A stretch of DNA of 33,328 nucleotides from an uncultured Merdimonas sp. (GTDB lineage: Bacteria; Bacillota; Clostridia; Lachnospirales; Lachnospiraceae), in the NCBI GenBank assembly GCA_944383645.1, contig CALWQJ010000011.1:1-33328 (forward strand), written 5' to 3'. Position numbers and translations under genes: made by a program. Shown here one piece after another: positions 1 through 6,516 of this stretch. Every line of letters starts with the position of its first letter. The first letter of the stretch is position 1. The notes under the pieces were generated by a model. That model had not been told where the DNA came from and did not search any database. It was given only the letters and a program-made list of their open reading frames with translations.

Positions 1-152
1 AGCTGGTGCTGGACAGCGACGCGGCAGAGTTCGGCGGCAAAGGGGAGGAGAAGCCTCTGATCTACAAGGCCGTGAAGAGCGAGTGCGACGGCCAGCCCTA
101 TTCCATCGCCTATCCGCTGGCGCCTTATGGAGTGGCCGTGTTTGAATTTTGA
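1..152 (+). CDS. glgB: 1,4-alpha-glucan branching enzyme, C-terminal fragment
   Basis: Only the last 49 codons are present, read from base 3 to the TGA at 150-152; the rest lies outside the window. The residues LVLDSDAAEFGG followed by a short linker, then QPYSIAYPLAPYGVAVFEF, match the pattern that closes the all-beta C-terminal domain of GlgB (in known branching enzymes: N-S-D-A-x-x-Y-G-G ... L-x-L-P-P-L). The enzyme makes alpha-1,6 branches in glycogen in the cytoplasm. The catalytic barrel is not visible here, so the call rests on this tail alone. A related GH13 enzyme cannot be fully excluded. Confidence 0.75.
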   Translation, partial: LVLDSDAAEFGGKGEEKPLIYKAVKSECDGQPYSIAYPLAPYGVAVFEF

Positions 153-171
153 TTTGCGTAATGACGGAAAG

Positions 172-224
172 GGGTTGTTGCAAAAGTAGATAAGATCACC
201 TAACTTGATGATTTTGCGACACCC
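172..224. repeat. Short imperfect inverted repeat resembling IS ends
   Basis: GGGTTGTTGCAAAA (172-185) and TTTTGCGACACCC (212-224) are inverted copies with one mismatch and one extra base, separated by 26 bases. The G-rich start followed by TTGCAAAA resembles terminal repeats of some IS families (from memory, IS1182-like and IS6-like ends). No transposase and no clear target duplication are seen. It could be a tiny non-autonomous remnant, or simply a hairpin in the glgB 3' untranslated region; there is no U-tract after it. Confidence 0.4.
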
Positions 225-298
225 TCTTCATAGATCGGAGCAGGCGGAAAAGCTGGGCAGGACAATTCTTCCGTGCTATAAAATTTGACGTTGATTGG

Positions 299-328
299 TT
301 GACAGAAAAAGAGATTCTCTTTTATAAT
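299..328 (+). promoter_or_regulatory. Consensus sigma-A promoter with internal palindrome
   Basis: TTGACA at 299-304 and TATAAT at 323-328 are both perfect consensus hexamers with an 18-base spacer. Inside the spacer AAAAGAGA, one T, then TCTCTTTT (307-323) is a perfect 8-base inverted repeat, a typical position for a repressor operator. Transcription would begin near 335 and reach the terminator at 343-388 at once. No open frame follows on this strand, so the product would be a very short RNA, or the site is a relic of a lost gene. Confidence 0.7.
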
Positions 329-342
329 TGAATCAGATACTG

Positions 343-388
343 ACTCACGAGTTACTAACTTATAAGTTGGTAACTCGTGAGTTTTTTT
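343..388 (+). terminator. Strong intrinsic terminator
   Basis: A 17-pair stem (13 perfect outer pairs beginning ACTCACGAG, then four more including one G-T) closes a TTATAA loop and is followed by seven T residues (382-388). The U-tract exists only on the plus strand, so it ends plus-strand transcripts. On the minus strand the same hairpin, without a U-tract, lies just after the end of the FMN-binding-like gene. Confidence 0.85.
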
Positions 389-391
389 GCG

Positions 392-841
392 TCACTCCTC
401 CTCTGTGGGCACAGCCGCCTTGTCGAGGGCCCGGCTGACCGCGTCGATGAGCACCTGGGAGGTGTATTGGTTTTCGGAGGCGTATGTAAGACCTTCCAGG
501 GACTGGGTGGAACAGATCTGCTCCGCCAGGCTATCCAGGGCGGGCTCCATCAGGGGATACATGGTTTCTACGGCTTCGCCGACGTTCACCAGCCGGATGG
601 ATTCGATTTCGTCCGCGCTGACGGTCACGGCCACATCGACAGCGCTGCCGCTCAGCATGATGGAGGAGGTGTAGACGCCCGGCACATAGACTGCGGAAGC
701 CGCGGCCGTGTCCGCCGTACCATCCTTCGGAGAAAACATATAGACCAGAAGAAGGATGAGAAGGATGCCAAGGGCCACGAAGATTCCCGTATAGATCAGT
801 TCTTTCATGCGGAGGACGACGATTTTGGTTTTTGAGCTCAA
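392..841 (-). CDS. FMN-binding-domain-like membrane-anchored protein
   Basis: 149 residues. The start is TTG at 841-839, chosen because AGGAGGGG (857-850) sits 8 bases upstream; the internal ATG 11 codons later has no comparable site. Residues about 14-37 form one transmembrane segment (ELIYTGIFVALGILLILLLV). The outer domain has the layout of the FMN_bind fold: a VPGVYT strand, alternating strands around VAVTVSADEIESIRLV, and a closing YTSQVLIDAVSRAL helix. The flavinylation site of RnfG/NqrC-type domains (S-G-A-T/S) is replaced by S-E-N-Q, so covalent FMN is unlikely. It is probably an extracytoplasmic domain of unknown role. The neighbour yitT lies upstream on the same strand. Confidence 0.6.
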   Translation of the reverse strand: MSSKTKIVVLRMKELIYTGIFVALGILLILLLVYMFSPKDGTADTAAASAVYVPGVYTSSIMLSGSAVDVAVTVSADEIESIRLVNVGEAVETMYPLMEPALDSLAEQICSTQSLEGLTYASENQYTSQVLIDAVSRALDKAAVPTEEE

Positions 842-953
842 GGAAAAAGCCCCTCCTGTAGGATTCGATTGCTATAAGGTATGAATGCGGAGGGAAAAAT
901 ATGACGGGCGCGTCTTTACGGACGCCGGACGCCGGAAGCCGCAGGGGCCAGAG

Positions 954-985
954 GGCGCGGCCCGGTTCCGGAAATGGGCCGCGCC
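954..985 (-). terminator. GC-rich stem-loop after yitT
   Basis: A perfect 10-pair stem (GGCGCGGCCC at 954-963 with GGGCCGCGCC at 976-985) lies 13 bases past the yitT stop codon on the minus strand. There is no U-tract right after it, so it may be a weak terminator or an mRNA-stabilising 3' structure between yitT and the downstream gene. Confidence 0.5.
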
Positions 986-997
986 TGCGGGGAATGA

Positions 998-1885
998 TCA
1001 CGGGGTACCTGCGCTTCCGTGGTGCTCGATAAAGCCTTCGCCCAGCACCTCCCGCACGTCTGTCACAATGACGAAGGCGTTCGGGTCGCAGCTTTTGGCC
1101 AGCTCCTTTAAGCGCACGATTTCCTTTTTAGAAACTACGCAGAGCAGCATGTTCTTGGAGTCGCCGGAGTACATGCCGGTGGCGGAGATGCCGGTGACGC
1201 CCCGGCCCAGCTCCTCCATGACGAGGGCGGCCAGCGCCTCCGGCTTTTCCGTAATGATGAAGGCGGCCTTGGAGAACTTCAGGCCGTCGATGATGCCGTC
1301 GGAGATCTTGGAGGTCAGGTAGATGGCGATGATCGCGTACAGGGTGATCTGGATGCCGTACAGGTACACGCCCACCAGGACGACGGCGGTGTCGATGACC
1401 CACAGGATATTGGAAATGCTGTAATGGCGCAGAAAATGCTGCACCAGGGCCGCGATGAGATCGGTGCCGCCTGTGGTGGCTCCGGTGACGAAGACCAGGC
1501 CGATGCCGGCGCCCATGAGGATGCCGCCGTAGAGGGAGGCCAGCAGAAGGTCGTCCCCGGCCAGCGGGACCACGGGGAGCACAGAGAGCCAGAAGGACAG
1601 CATGACCGTGGCAAACAGCGTGTGGATCAGGTAGCGCAGGCCCTTCAGACGGATGGCGATCAGAAAGACCGGGATATTCAGGACAAGGTTGGTGACGGAC
1701 AGCGGGACGCCGCCGGGGATCAGATGGCCGGTGTACTGCTTGACGATGATGGCGATACCGGAGAAGCCGCCCGTGACCAGGCTGGCAGGCTCCAGCACGG
1801 AAGCGATGGCGAAGGCCATCAGAGCCGTGCCGATGATGATGAGCAGATAATTTCGGATAAGGGTTCGGATAGTTGTTCCTGACAT
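998..1885 (-). CDS. YitT family membrane protein
   Basis: 295 residues with the two-part structure of YitT/DUF161-DUF2179 proteins. Residues about 1-190 hold five to six hydrophobic segments; the first part contains SVLEPASLVTGGFSGIAIIV, and VFVTGATTGGTDLIA is the characteristic glycine/threonine-rich motif. The soluble C-terminal DUF2179 domain (about 200-285) contains AAFIITEKPEAL and ISATGMYSGDSKNMLLCVV. The start ATG has AAGGAGG 6-7 bases upstream. The family is widespread in Firmicutes and its substrate is unknown; transport is assumed from topology. It is followed by the FMN-binding-like gene 157 bases downstream on the same strand. Length is normal and nothing appears broken. Confidence 0.92.
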   Translation of the reverse strand: MSGTTIRTLIRNYLLIIIGTALMAFAIASVLEPASLVTGGFSGIAIIVKQYTGHLIPGGVPLSVTNLVLNIPVFLIAIRLKGLRYLIHTLFATVMLSFWLSVLPVVPLAGDDLLLASLYGGILMGAGIGLVFVTGATTGGTDLIAALVQHFLRHYSISNILWVIDTAVVLVGVYLYGIQITLYAIIAIYLTSKISDGIIDGLKFSKAAFIITEKPEALAALVMEELGRGVTGISATGMYSGDSKNMLLCVVSKKEIVRLKELAKSCDPNAFVIVTDVREVLGEGFIEHHGSAGTP

Positions 1886-2294
1886 GGGTGCCTCCTTCTT
1901 GCTTGCTGATATGGAAAAAAATCAGGCGCGCCGGCGCCTTTTTGCGATTACATATTCGTCTTCTCTCTGACGCTACCACAGGAAATGGAAAAATGCAAGG
2001 CCTTCCTGGAAGGGAAAATACCCGTTGAGAGAGAAAGAGAAAAATTTGTGAACAATGTATAGGGAAGGTCTGGTGGATTTTGCTGGAAAAATTTGAGGAA
2101 GTGCATAAAAAAGTTGCATTTCCTCTTTCCTTTTTTGCAATTTTGCATTAATATATATGTTAGGTATTTTTTCGCTGTCAGAAAAATGGGAGTTTTTATT
2201 GTAAATATTGCCGGATACAGGGGTGTGGAGAAGCCGGCGGTGCTGTCAGCGATATGCACAAAACTATATAATTGAGAAGGAGCGGAGAAAGTTT
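1886..2294. other. Divergent intergenic region between yitT and cdaR-like gene
   Basis: This 409-base gap must hold the promoters for both flanking genes. Near yitT there is a GC hairpin (1924-1939). CCTTCC-T-GGAAGG (2001-2013) is a small perfect inverted repeat that could be an operator. Bases 2110-2210 are strongly AT-rich, with TTGCAT at 2114 and 2143 and TTGCAA at 2135 as -35-like hexamers and TATATAT, TATGTT and TATTTT as -10-like ones; the plus-strand promoter is probably here but the pairing is ambiguous. No credible gene is seen. Confidence 0.5.
1914..1943 (-). promoter_or_regulatory. Hairpin plus U-tract in the yitT leader
   Basis: On the minus strand AGGCGC-CGGC-GCGCCT forms a 6-pair GC stem (1939-1924), followed after GA by a run of seven T (1920-1914), and then about 20 bases later by the yitT ribosome binding site. 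This resembles an attenuator in the 5' leader. The plus strand also has five T residues after the stem, so it could act both ways. No known riboswitch core is recognised upstream. Confidence 0.35.
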
Positions 2295-3383
2295 ATGATT
2301 TCAAATCAGATACTGCAGAATACGATTGACGGGCTTAAGGGAATAACAAGAATTGATCTCTGTATCATAGACACGGAAGGAAAGGTACTGGCCTCCACCT
2401 TCCCTGAGGCGGATTCTTATACGGGCTCCGTTCTGGCCTTCATTGATTCCCCGGCGGACAGCCAGGTGATCCAGGGCTTCCAGTTTTTCAAGATTTTTGA
2501 CGAGAACCAGCTGGAATATATTCTGCTGCTGAACGGCGGAAGCGACGACGCCTATATGATCGGCAAGCTGGTGGTCTTCCAGATCCAGAACCTTCTGGTG
2601 GCCTATAAGGAGCGCTTTGACAAGGACAATTTTATCAAGAACCTGCTTCTGGACAACCTGCTTCTGGTGGACATTTACAACCGGGCCAAGAAGCTTCACA
2701 TCCAGACGGAGGTGCGCCGGGCCGTGCTGATTGTGGAGACAGGACACGACAAGGATACGGGCGCTCTGGAGAGCGTGCGGGCCCTGTTCGGATCCAAATC
2801 CCACGACTTCGTGACGGCGGTGGACGAGAAGAATATCATCGTGGTCAAGGAGCTGGAGGAGAACGAGGGTTATCCGGAGCTGAATAAGACGGCGAAGGTG
2901 ATCCGGGATCTGCTGAACGGCGACGGGGAGCAGCCGGTCCGCATCGCCTACGGAACCATCGTGGGCGAGATCAAGGAGGTGTCCCGCTCTTATAAGGAAG
3001 CGCGCATGGCCCTGGACGTGGGGAAGATTTTCTTTGACGACAAGGACATCGTGGGCTTCAGCACCCTGGGGATCGGCCGCCTGATTTACCAGCTCCCGAT
3101 TCCGCTGTGCAAGATGTTCATCCGCGAGATCTTCGACGGCAAGTCCCCGGATGACTTCGACGAGGAGACGCTGACGACCATCAACAAATTCTTTGAGAAC
3201 AGCCTGAACGTGTCCGAGACCTCCCGGCAGCTTTACATCCACAGAAATACGCTGGTCTACCGGCTGGATAAGCTGCAGAAGAGCACGGGACTCGATCTGC
3301 GGGTCTTCGAGGACGCCATTACCTTTAAGATTGCCCTGATGGTAGTCAAGTACATGAAGTACATGGAGAATACAGACTATTAA
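2295..3383 (+). CDS. CdaR/PucR-type transcriptional regulator
   Basis: 362 residues from ATG 2295, preceded by AAGGAGCGGAG. An earlier in-frame ATG at 2208 is rejected because it lacks a ribosome site and adds an unusual 29-residue tail. The C-terminus (about 305-355) is the HTH_30 domain of sugar-diacid/PucR regulators: SLNVSETSRQLYIHRNTLVY followed by RLDKLQKSTGLDL. The middle part (about 130-280) fits the degenerate GGDEF-like linker domain, with VRIAYGTIVGEIKEVSRSYK as a typical segment. The N-terminal sensing part does not show a clear CdaR sugar-diacid domain. It sits 51 bases upstream of ftsE on the same strand, so it may be autoregulated with, or regulate, the division operon. The ligand is unknown. 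Confidence 0.8.
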   Translation: MISNQILQNTIDGLKGITRIDLCIIDTEGKVLASTFPEADSYTGSVLAFIDSPADSQVIQGFQFFKIFDENQLEYILLLNGGSDDAYMIGKLVVFQIQNLLVAYKERFDKDNFIKNLLLDNLLLVDIYNRAKKLHIQTEVRRAVLIVETGHDKDTGALESVRALFGSKSHDFVTAVDEKNIIVVKELEENEGYPELNKTAKVIRDLLNGDGEQPVRIAYGTIVGEIKEVSRSYKEARMALDVGKIFFDDKDIVGFSTLGIGRLIYQLPIPLCKMFIREIFDGKSPDDFDEETLTTINKFFENSLNVSETSRQLYIHRNTLVYRLDKLQKSTGLDLRVFEDAITFKIALMVVKYMKYMENTDY

Positions 3384-3434
3384 AGAAGTCTTGTTCCGCG
3401 CCGCGCCGCGGAGGAAAACCTGAGGAGAGAAAAA

Positions 3435-4124
3435 ATGATTGATTTGGAAAACGTGAAAAAGTCGTATGCCACAGGCGTGCAGGCGCTGAACGGCATTTCG
3501 CTGCACATCGACAGGGGCGAATTCGTCTTCATCGTCGGCGACAGCGGTTCCGGAAAATCCACGCTGATCAAGCTTCTTCTGAAGGAGCTCGATCCTACCT
3601 CCGGAACGATTAAAGTGAACGGCATCAACCTGAACCGGATGAAGCCGAAGGCCATTCCGAAATACAGGAGAAAGCTGGGCGTGGTGTTCCAGGATTTCCG
3701 CCTCTTAAAGGATCGGAACGTCTATGAAAACGTGGCGTTTGCCCAGCGCGTCATCATTACGCCCACGAAGCAGATTCGGAAAAATGTGCCGAAGATGCTG
3801 TCCCTGGTGGGCCTTGCGGAAAAGTACAAGGCTTACCCGAAGGAGCTTTCCGGAGGCGAGCAACAGAGAGTGGCTCTTGCGAGAGCCCTGGTGAACCAGC
3901 CGAATATCCTGCTGGCGGACGAGCCCACCGGAAACCTGGACCCGAAGAACTCCAAGGAGATCATGAAGCTTCTGGAAACCATCAACGAGCGGGGAACGAC
4001 CGTGGTGGTGGTGACCCACAATCAGGAGATTGTGGACGCCATGAAGAAGCGCGTGATCGCGATGCACAAAGGCGTCATCATCAGTGACGAGCGTAAGGCT
4101 GGGTATACACAGCATGCGGATTAG
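3435..4124 (+). CDS. ftsE: Cell division ATP-binding protein FtsE
   Basis: 229 residues, the standard FtsE length. It is the cytoplasmic ABC ATPase that pairs with FtsX to activate peptidoglycan hydrolysis at the septum. Walker A is GDSGSGKST (about residues 35-43), the Q-loop is VVFQDFRLL, the ABC signature is LSGGEQQR (about 138-145), Walker B is ILLADEPTG, and the switch histidine is in VVTHNQE. The start ATG has GAGGAGAG upstream. The 3' end overlaps ftsX by 11 bases, which suggests translational coupling. The spacer before it contains a GC-rich self-complementary run at 3394-3411. Confidence 0.97.
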   Translation: MIDLENVKKSYATGVQALNGISLHIDRGEFVFIVGDSGSGKSTLIKLLLKELDPTSGTIKVNGINLNRMKPKAIPKYRRKLGVVFQDFRLLKDRNVYENVAFAQRVIITPTKQIRKNVPKMLSLVGLAEKYKAYPKELSGGEQQRVALARALVNQPNILLADEPTGNLDPKNSKEIMKLLETINERGTTVVVVTHNQEIVDAMKKRVIAMHKGVIISDERKAGYTQHAD

Positions 4125-5022
4125 TTCTATCGCCTACTGCATTAAGCAGGGCCTGAAAAATATCTGGAGAAACAAAATGTTCTCCCTGGCGTCCATCGCG
4201 ACCATGGCCGCCTGCATTTTCCTGTTCGGCATTTTCTTCTGTGTGGTGGAAAATTTCCAGCACATGGTCCGGGAGATGGAGAAGTCGGTGGCGGTCACCG
4301 TGTTCTTTGACGAGGGCTTGAGCCAGGAGCAGATCGACGCCATCGGGGCGCAGATCGGCGCCCGCACCGAGGTGTCCGACGTGGTCTTTGTGACGGCGGA
4401 CGAGGCCTGGGATGAATATAAGGAGATTTATTTCGAGGAAGCGCCGGAGCTGGCGGAGGGCTTCGAGGACGATAACCCTCTGGCAAACGAGGCCCATTAC
4501 GAGATTTACCTGAAAAATGTGGAGAGCCAGGAGGACCTGGTGACCTGGCTGGAATCTGTGGAGGGGATCCGCAGGATCAACGAGTCGGCGCAGGTGGCGG
4601 ATATCCTGACGAATTTCAACCTGCTGGTGGGGTATATTTCCATCGCGGTGATTCTGCTGCTGCTCTGCGTGTCTGTCTTCCTGATCAGCAACACGGTTAC
4701 CATCGGTATCGCGGTGCGCAGGGAGGAGATCGCGATCATGAAGCTGATCGGAGCGACCAACGGCTTTGTGAAGGCGCCCTTTGTGGTGGAGGGCATCCTC
4801 ATCGGCATCATTGGAGCCGCCCTTCCTCTGGGGCTTCTGTATTTCCTGTACACGAAGCTGGTGAATTATATGGGGGACCGGTTCAATATTCTGACGGGGC
4901 TTCTGCAGTTTCTGCCGGTGGGCGAGATGTTCCGGATCCTGCTTCCCGTGGGCCTGGCCCTGGGCGTCGGAATCGGCTTTTTCGGCAGCTTCTTCACCAT
5001 CCGCAAGCACCTGAGGGTGTAA
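4114..5022 (+). CDS. ftsX: Cell division protein FtsX
   Basis: 302 residues from ATG 4114, inside the end of ftsE. A GTG 30 bases earlier is possible but gives a non-family N-terminus, whereas [20 protein letters not shown] is the usual FtsX start. Four membrane segments are visible: about 22-45, then 175-198, 222-247 and 270-295. The large extracellular loop (about 46-170) is acidic and is the part that contacts the hydrolase partner in characterised systems. FtsX is the permease-like subunit that passes FtsE ATPase cycles across the membrane. The next gene, 59 bases away, encodes a PcsB-like hydrolase, the expected partner. Confidence 0.95.
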   Translation: MRISSIAYCIKQGLKNIWRNKMFSLASIATMAACIFLFGIFFCVVENFQHMVREMEKSVAVTVFFDEGLSQEQIDAIGAQIGARTEVSDVVFVTADEAWDEYKEIYFEEAPELAEGFEDDNPLANEAHYEIYLKNVESQEDLVTWLESVEGIRRINESAQVADILTNFNLLVGYISIAVILLLLCVSVFLISNTVTIGIAVRREEIAIMKLIGATNGFVKAPFVVEGILIGIIGAALPLGLLYFLYTKLVNYMGDRFNILTGLLQFLPVGEMFRILLPVGLALGVGIGFFGSFFTIRKHLRV

Positions 5023-5081
5023 GAAACTTGTTGGCGCGCGGAACGCGCAGGAGGACAGGACGATAGATTAAAGGACAGTAT

Positions 5082-6296
5082 ATGAAAAGAAAGCGAGTGT
5101 ACGGCGTCTGCCTGGCGGCGGCGCTGGTACTGACCGGTATTTTCACATCAGAGAAGCTGCCTTCTGTGTCGGCGGCTCAGACCGCGGATACCAGCGATCT
5201 GGAGGCGCAGAGGCAGGAGACGCAGGATAGGATCGACGATATCAAATCAGACATCAAAGCGGCAGAGGATAAGATTGACGCTCTGGAGAACAGCAAGAGC
5301 AGCCTCCAGAGCTATATCTCCCAGCTGGACCGGGAGGCCAACGATCTGGAGCAGAAGATCCAGGAGCTGAACGGGGAGATTGAGAATAAGGAGGAAGAGG
5401 TCGAGCAGGCGAAGCTTGATCTGGAGGAAGCTGTAGAAGTGGCGGACCAGCAGTATGAGGACATGAAGATGCGGATCCGCTACCTCTATGAGAACGGGAC
5501 GCCGTCCATGCTGGAGCTTCTCCTGACCTCCCAGAGCTTCGCGGACTTCCTGAACCGCTCCACCTATGCTTCCCAGATGACCAGCTACGACCGGCAGATG
5601 CTGGACGAGTATATCGCCCAGAAGGAGGCGGTCGAGCAGAAGAAGGCGGAGCTGGAGCTGGAAGAGGAAGAGCTGAGGCTGCTCGCGGACGCGGCTGCTG
5701 AGCAGAAGGAAGCGGTGGAGTCCTTGATCAGCGCGAAAAACGCAGAGATAGCCAGCTACCAGGCACAGATCGACAGCGAGAGCAGCAATGCGGACGCTTA
5801 CGAGAAGGATCTGGCTGAGCAGGAACGGCTGCTCGATCAGATTGAGCAGCAGATTGCGGCGGCAGCGGCGGCGGCAGCGCAGGAGGGAGACGGCGACGGG
5901 GGAGCTTCGGGCTTTATCTGGCCCTGCCCCAGCAGCCACCGCATCACCAGCAATTTTGGTCCCAGGCCCCAGCCGACAGCGGGAGCCTCGACCAACCATA
6001 AGGGCATCGATATCGGGGCCGGCTATGGCTCGGCCATCGTGGCGTCAGCCTCGGGCCGTGTGACGACCTCCACCTACAGCAGTTCAGCTGGAAATTACAT
6101 CGTGATTTCCCATGGAAACGGGATGTCTACGGTCTATATGCACTGCTCGGCGCTCTATGTGTCGGTGGGTCAGATGGTGACTCAGGGAGAGACCATCGCG
6201 GCGGTGGGCTCCACGGGCTACTCCACGGGGAACCACCTTCACTTCGGCGTGATCAAGAACGGGACCTATGTGAACCCGCTGAATTACGTGGGATAA
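5082..6296 (+). CDS. PcsB/EnvC-like M23 murein hydrolase
   Basis: 404 residues. It has a signal peptide (about 1-32, ending VSAAQ), then a long coiled coil (about 38-260) rich in Glu/Gln/Lys heptads, an alanine-rich linker (eight Ala in a row), and a C-terminal M23 (LytM) domain (about 280-402). The zinc-site motifs NHKGIDIG and GNHLHFGV are both present and the central H appears in VYMHCSA, so the domain looks catalytically intact, unlike EnvC. The architecture matches FtsEX-controlled hydrolases (PcsB is CHAP-type; this is the M23 version common in Clostridia). It acts outside the membrane during division. It lies 59 bases after ftsX, and the spacer holds a GCGCG/CGCGC hairpin (5034-5048). 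Confidence 0.9.
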   Translation: MKRKRVYGVCLAAALVLTGIFTSEKLPSVSAAQTADTSDLEAQRQETQDRIDDIKSDIKAAEDKIDALENSKSSLQSYISQLDREANDLEQKIQELNGEIENKEEEVEQAKLDLEEAVEVADQQYEDMKMRIRYLYENGTPSMLELLLTSQSFADFLNRSTYASQMTSYDRQMLDEYIAQKEAVEQKKAELELEEEELRLLADAAAEQKEAVESLISAKNAEIASYQAQIDSESSNADAYEKDLAEQERLLDQIEQQIAAAAAAAAQEGDGDGGASGFIWPCPSSHRITSNFGPRPQPTAGASTNHKGIDIGAGYGSAIVASASGRVTTSTYSSSAGNYIVISHGNGMSTVYMHCSALYVSVGQMVTQGETIAAVGSTGYSTGNHLHFGVIKNGTYVNPLNYVG

Positions 6297-6319
6297 GGAA
6301 AAAGGCGCGGACTGCGGAA

Positions 6320-6344
6320 CGCTCGAACGCTCCGGAGCGGAGCG
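6320..6344. repeat. Nested GC-rich palindrome after the M23 gene
   Basis: CGCTCCGGAGCG (6328-6339) is a perfect 12-base palindrome enclosed by CGCTC (6320-6324) and GAGCG (6340-6344). As RNA it would fold as a compact hairpin 24 bases after the stop codon. No U-tract follows, so it may protect the 3' end of the ftsEX-hydrolase message rather than terminate it. Confidence 0.4.
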
Positions 6345-6392
6345 CCGGCGCAGAGAATGAAACAAAAGAAAAAAGCGTATATTGAAGAAAAA

Positions 6393-6408
6393 GTTACTGG
6401 ACAGTAAC
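6393..6408. promoter_or_regulatory. 16-base palindrome upstream of ctpA (possible operator)
   Basis: GTTACTG-GA-CAGTAAC is a perfect inverted repeat of 7-base arms with a 2-base centre, 109 bases before the ctpA start. Its size and symmetry suit a dimeric regulator. No clear promoter hexamers were found around it, so the role is a guess. Confidence 0.35.
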
Positions 6409-6416
6409 GGAAAAAG

Positions 6417-6490
6417 AGCGGGGCTGCTGCAGACTGCGCGGACGACGGATGGAAGGATCCGGGAAGCGTAAGATTCTGCGGCAGCCCGCT
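6417..6490 (+). repeat. Long stem-loop in the ctpA leader
   Basis: AGCGGGGCTGCTGCAGA (6417-6433) can pair with TCTGCGGCAGCCCGCT (6475-6490) with one G-U pair and one bulge, giving about 16 pairs around a 41-base loop. It ends 26 bases before the ctpA start codon, so it is part of the leader or ends an upstream transcript. There is no U-tract. Confidence 0.45.
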
Positions 6491-6516
6491 TATCAGGAAG
6501 ACGGGGAATGCAGTAT

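Noticed and set aside
4084-4113. GTG start extending FtsX by 10 residues
   Set aside because: The ATG at 4114 gives the family-typical N-terminus and the usual short overlap with ftsE.
5860-5890. GCGGCGGCAGC-type microsatellite in the M23 peptidase gene
   Set aside because: It encodes a short Ala linker between coiled coil and catalytic domain, in frame; ordinary for this family.
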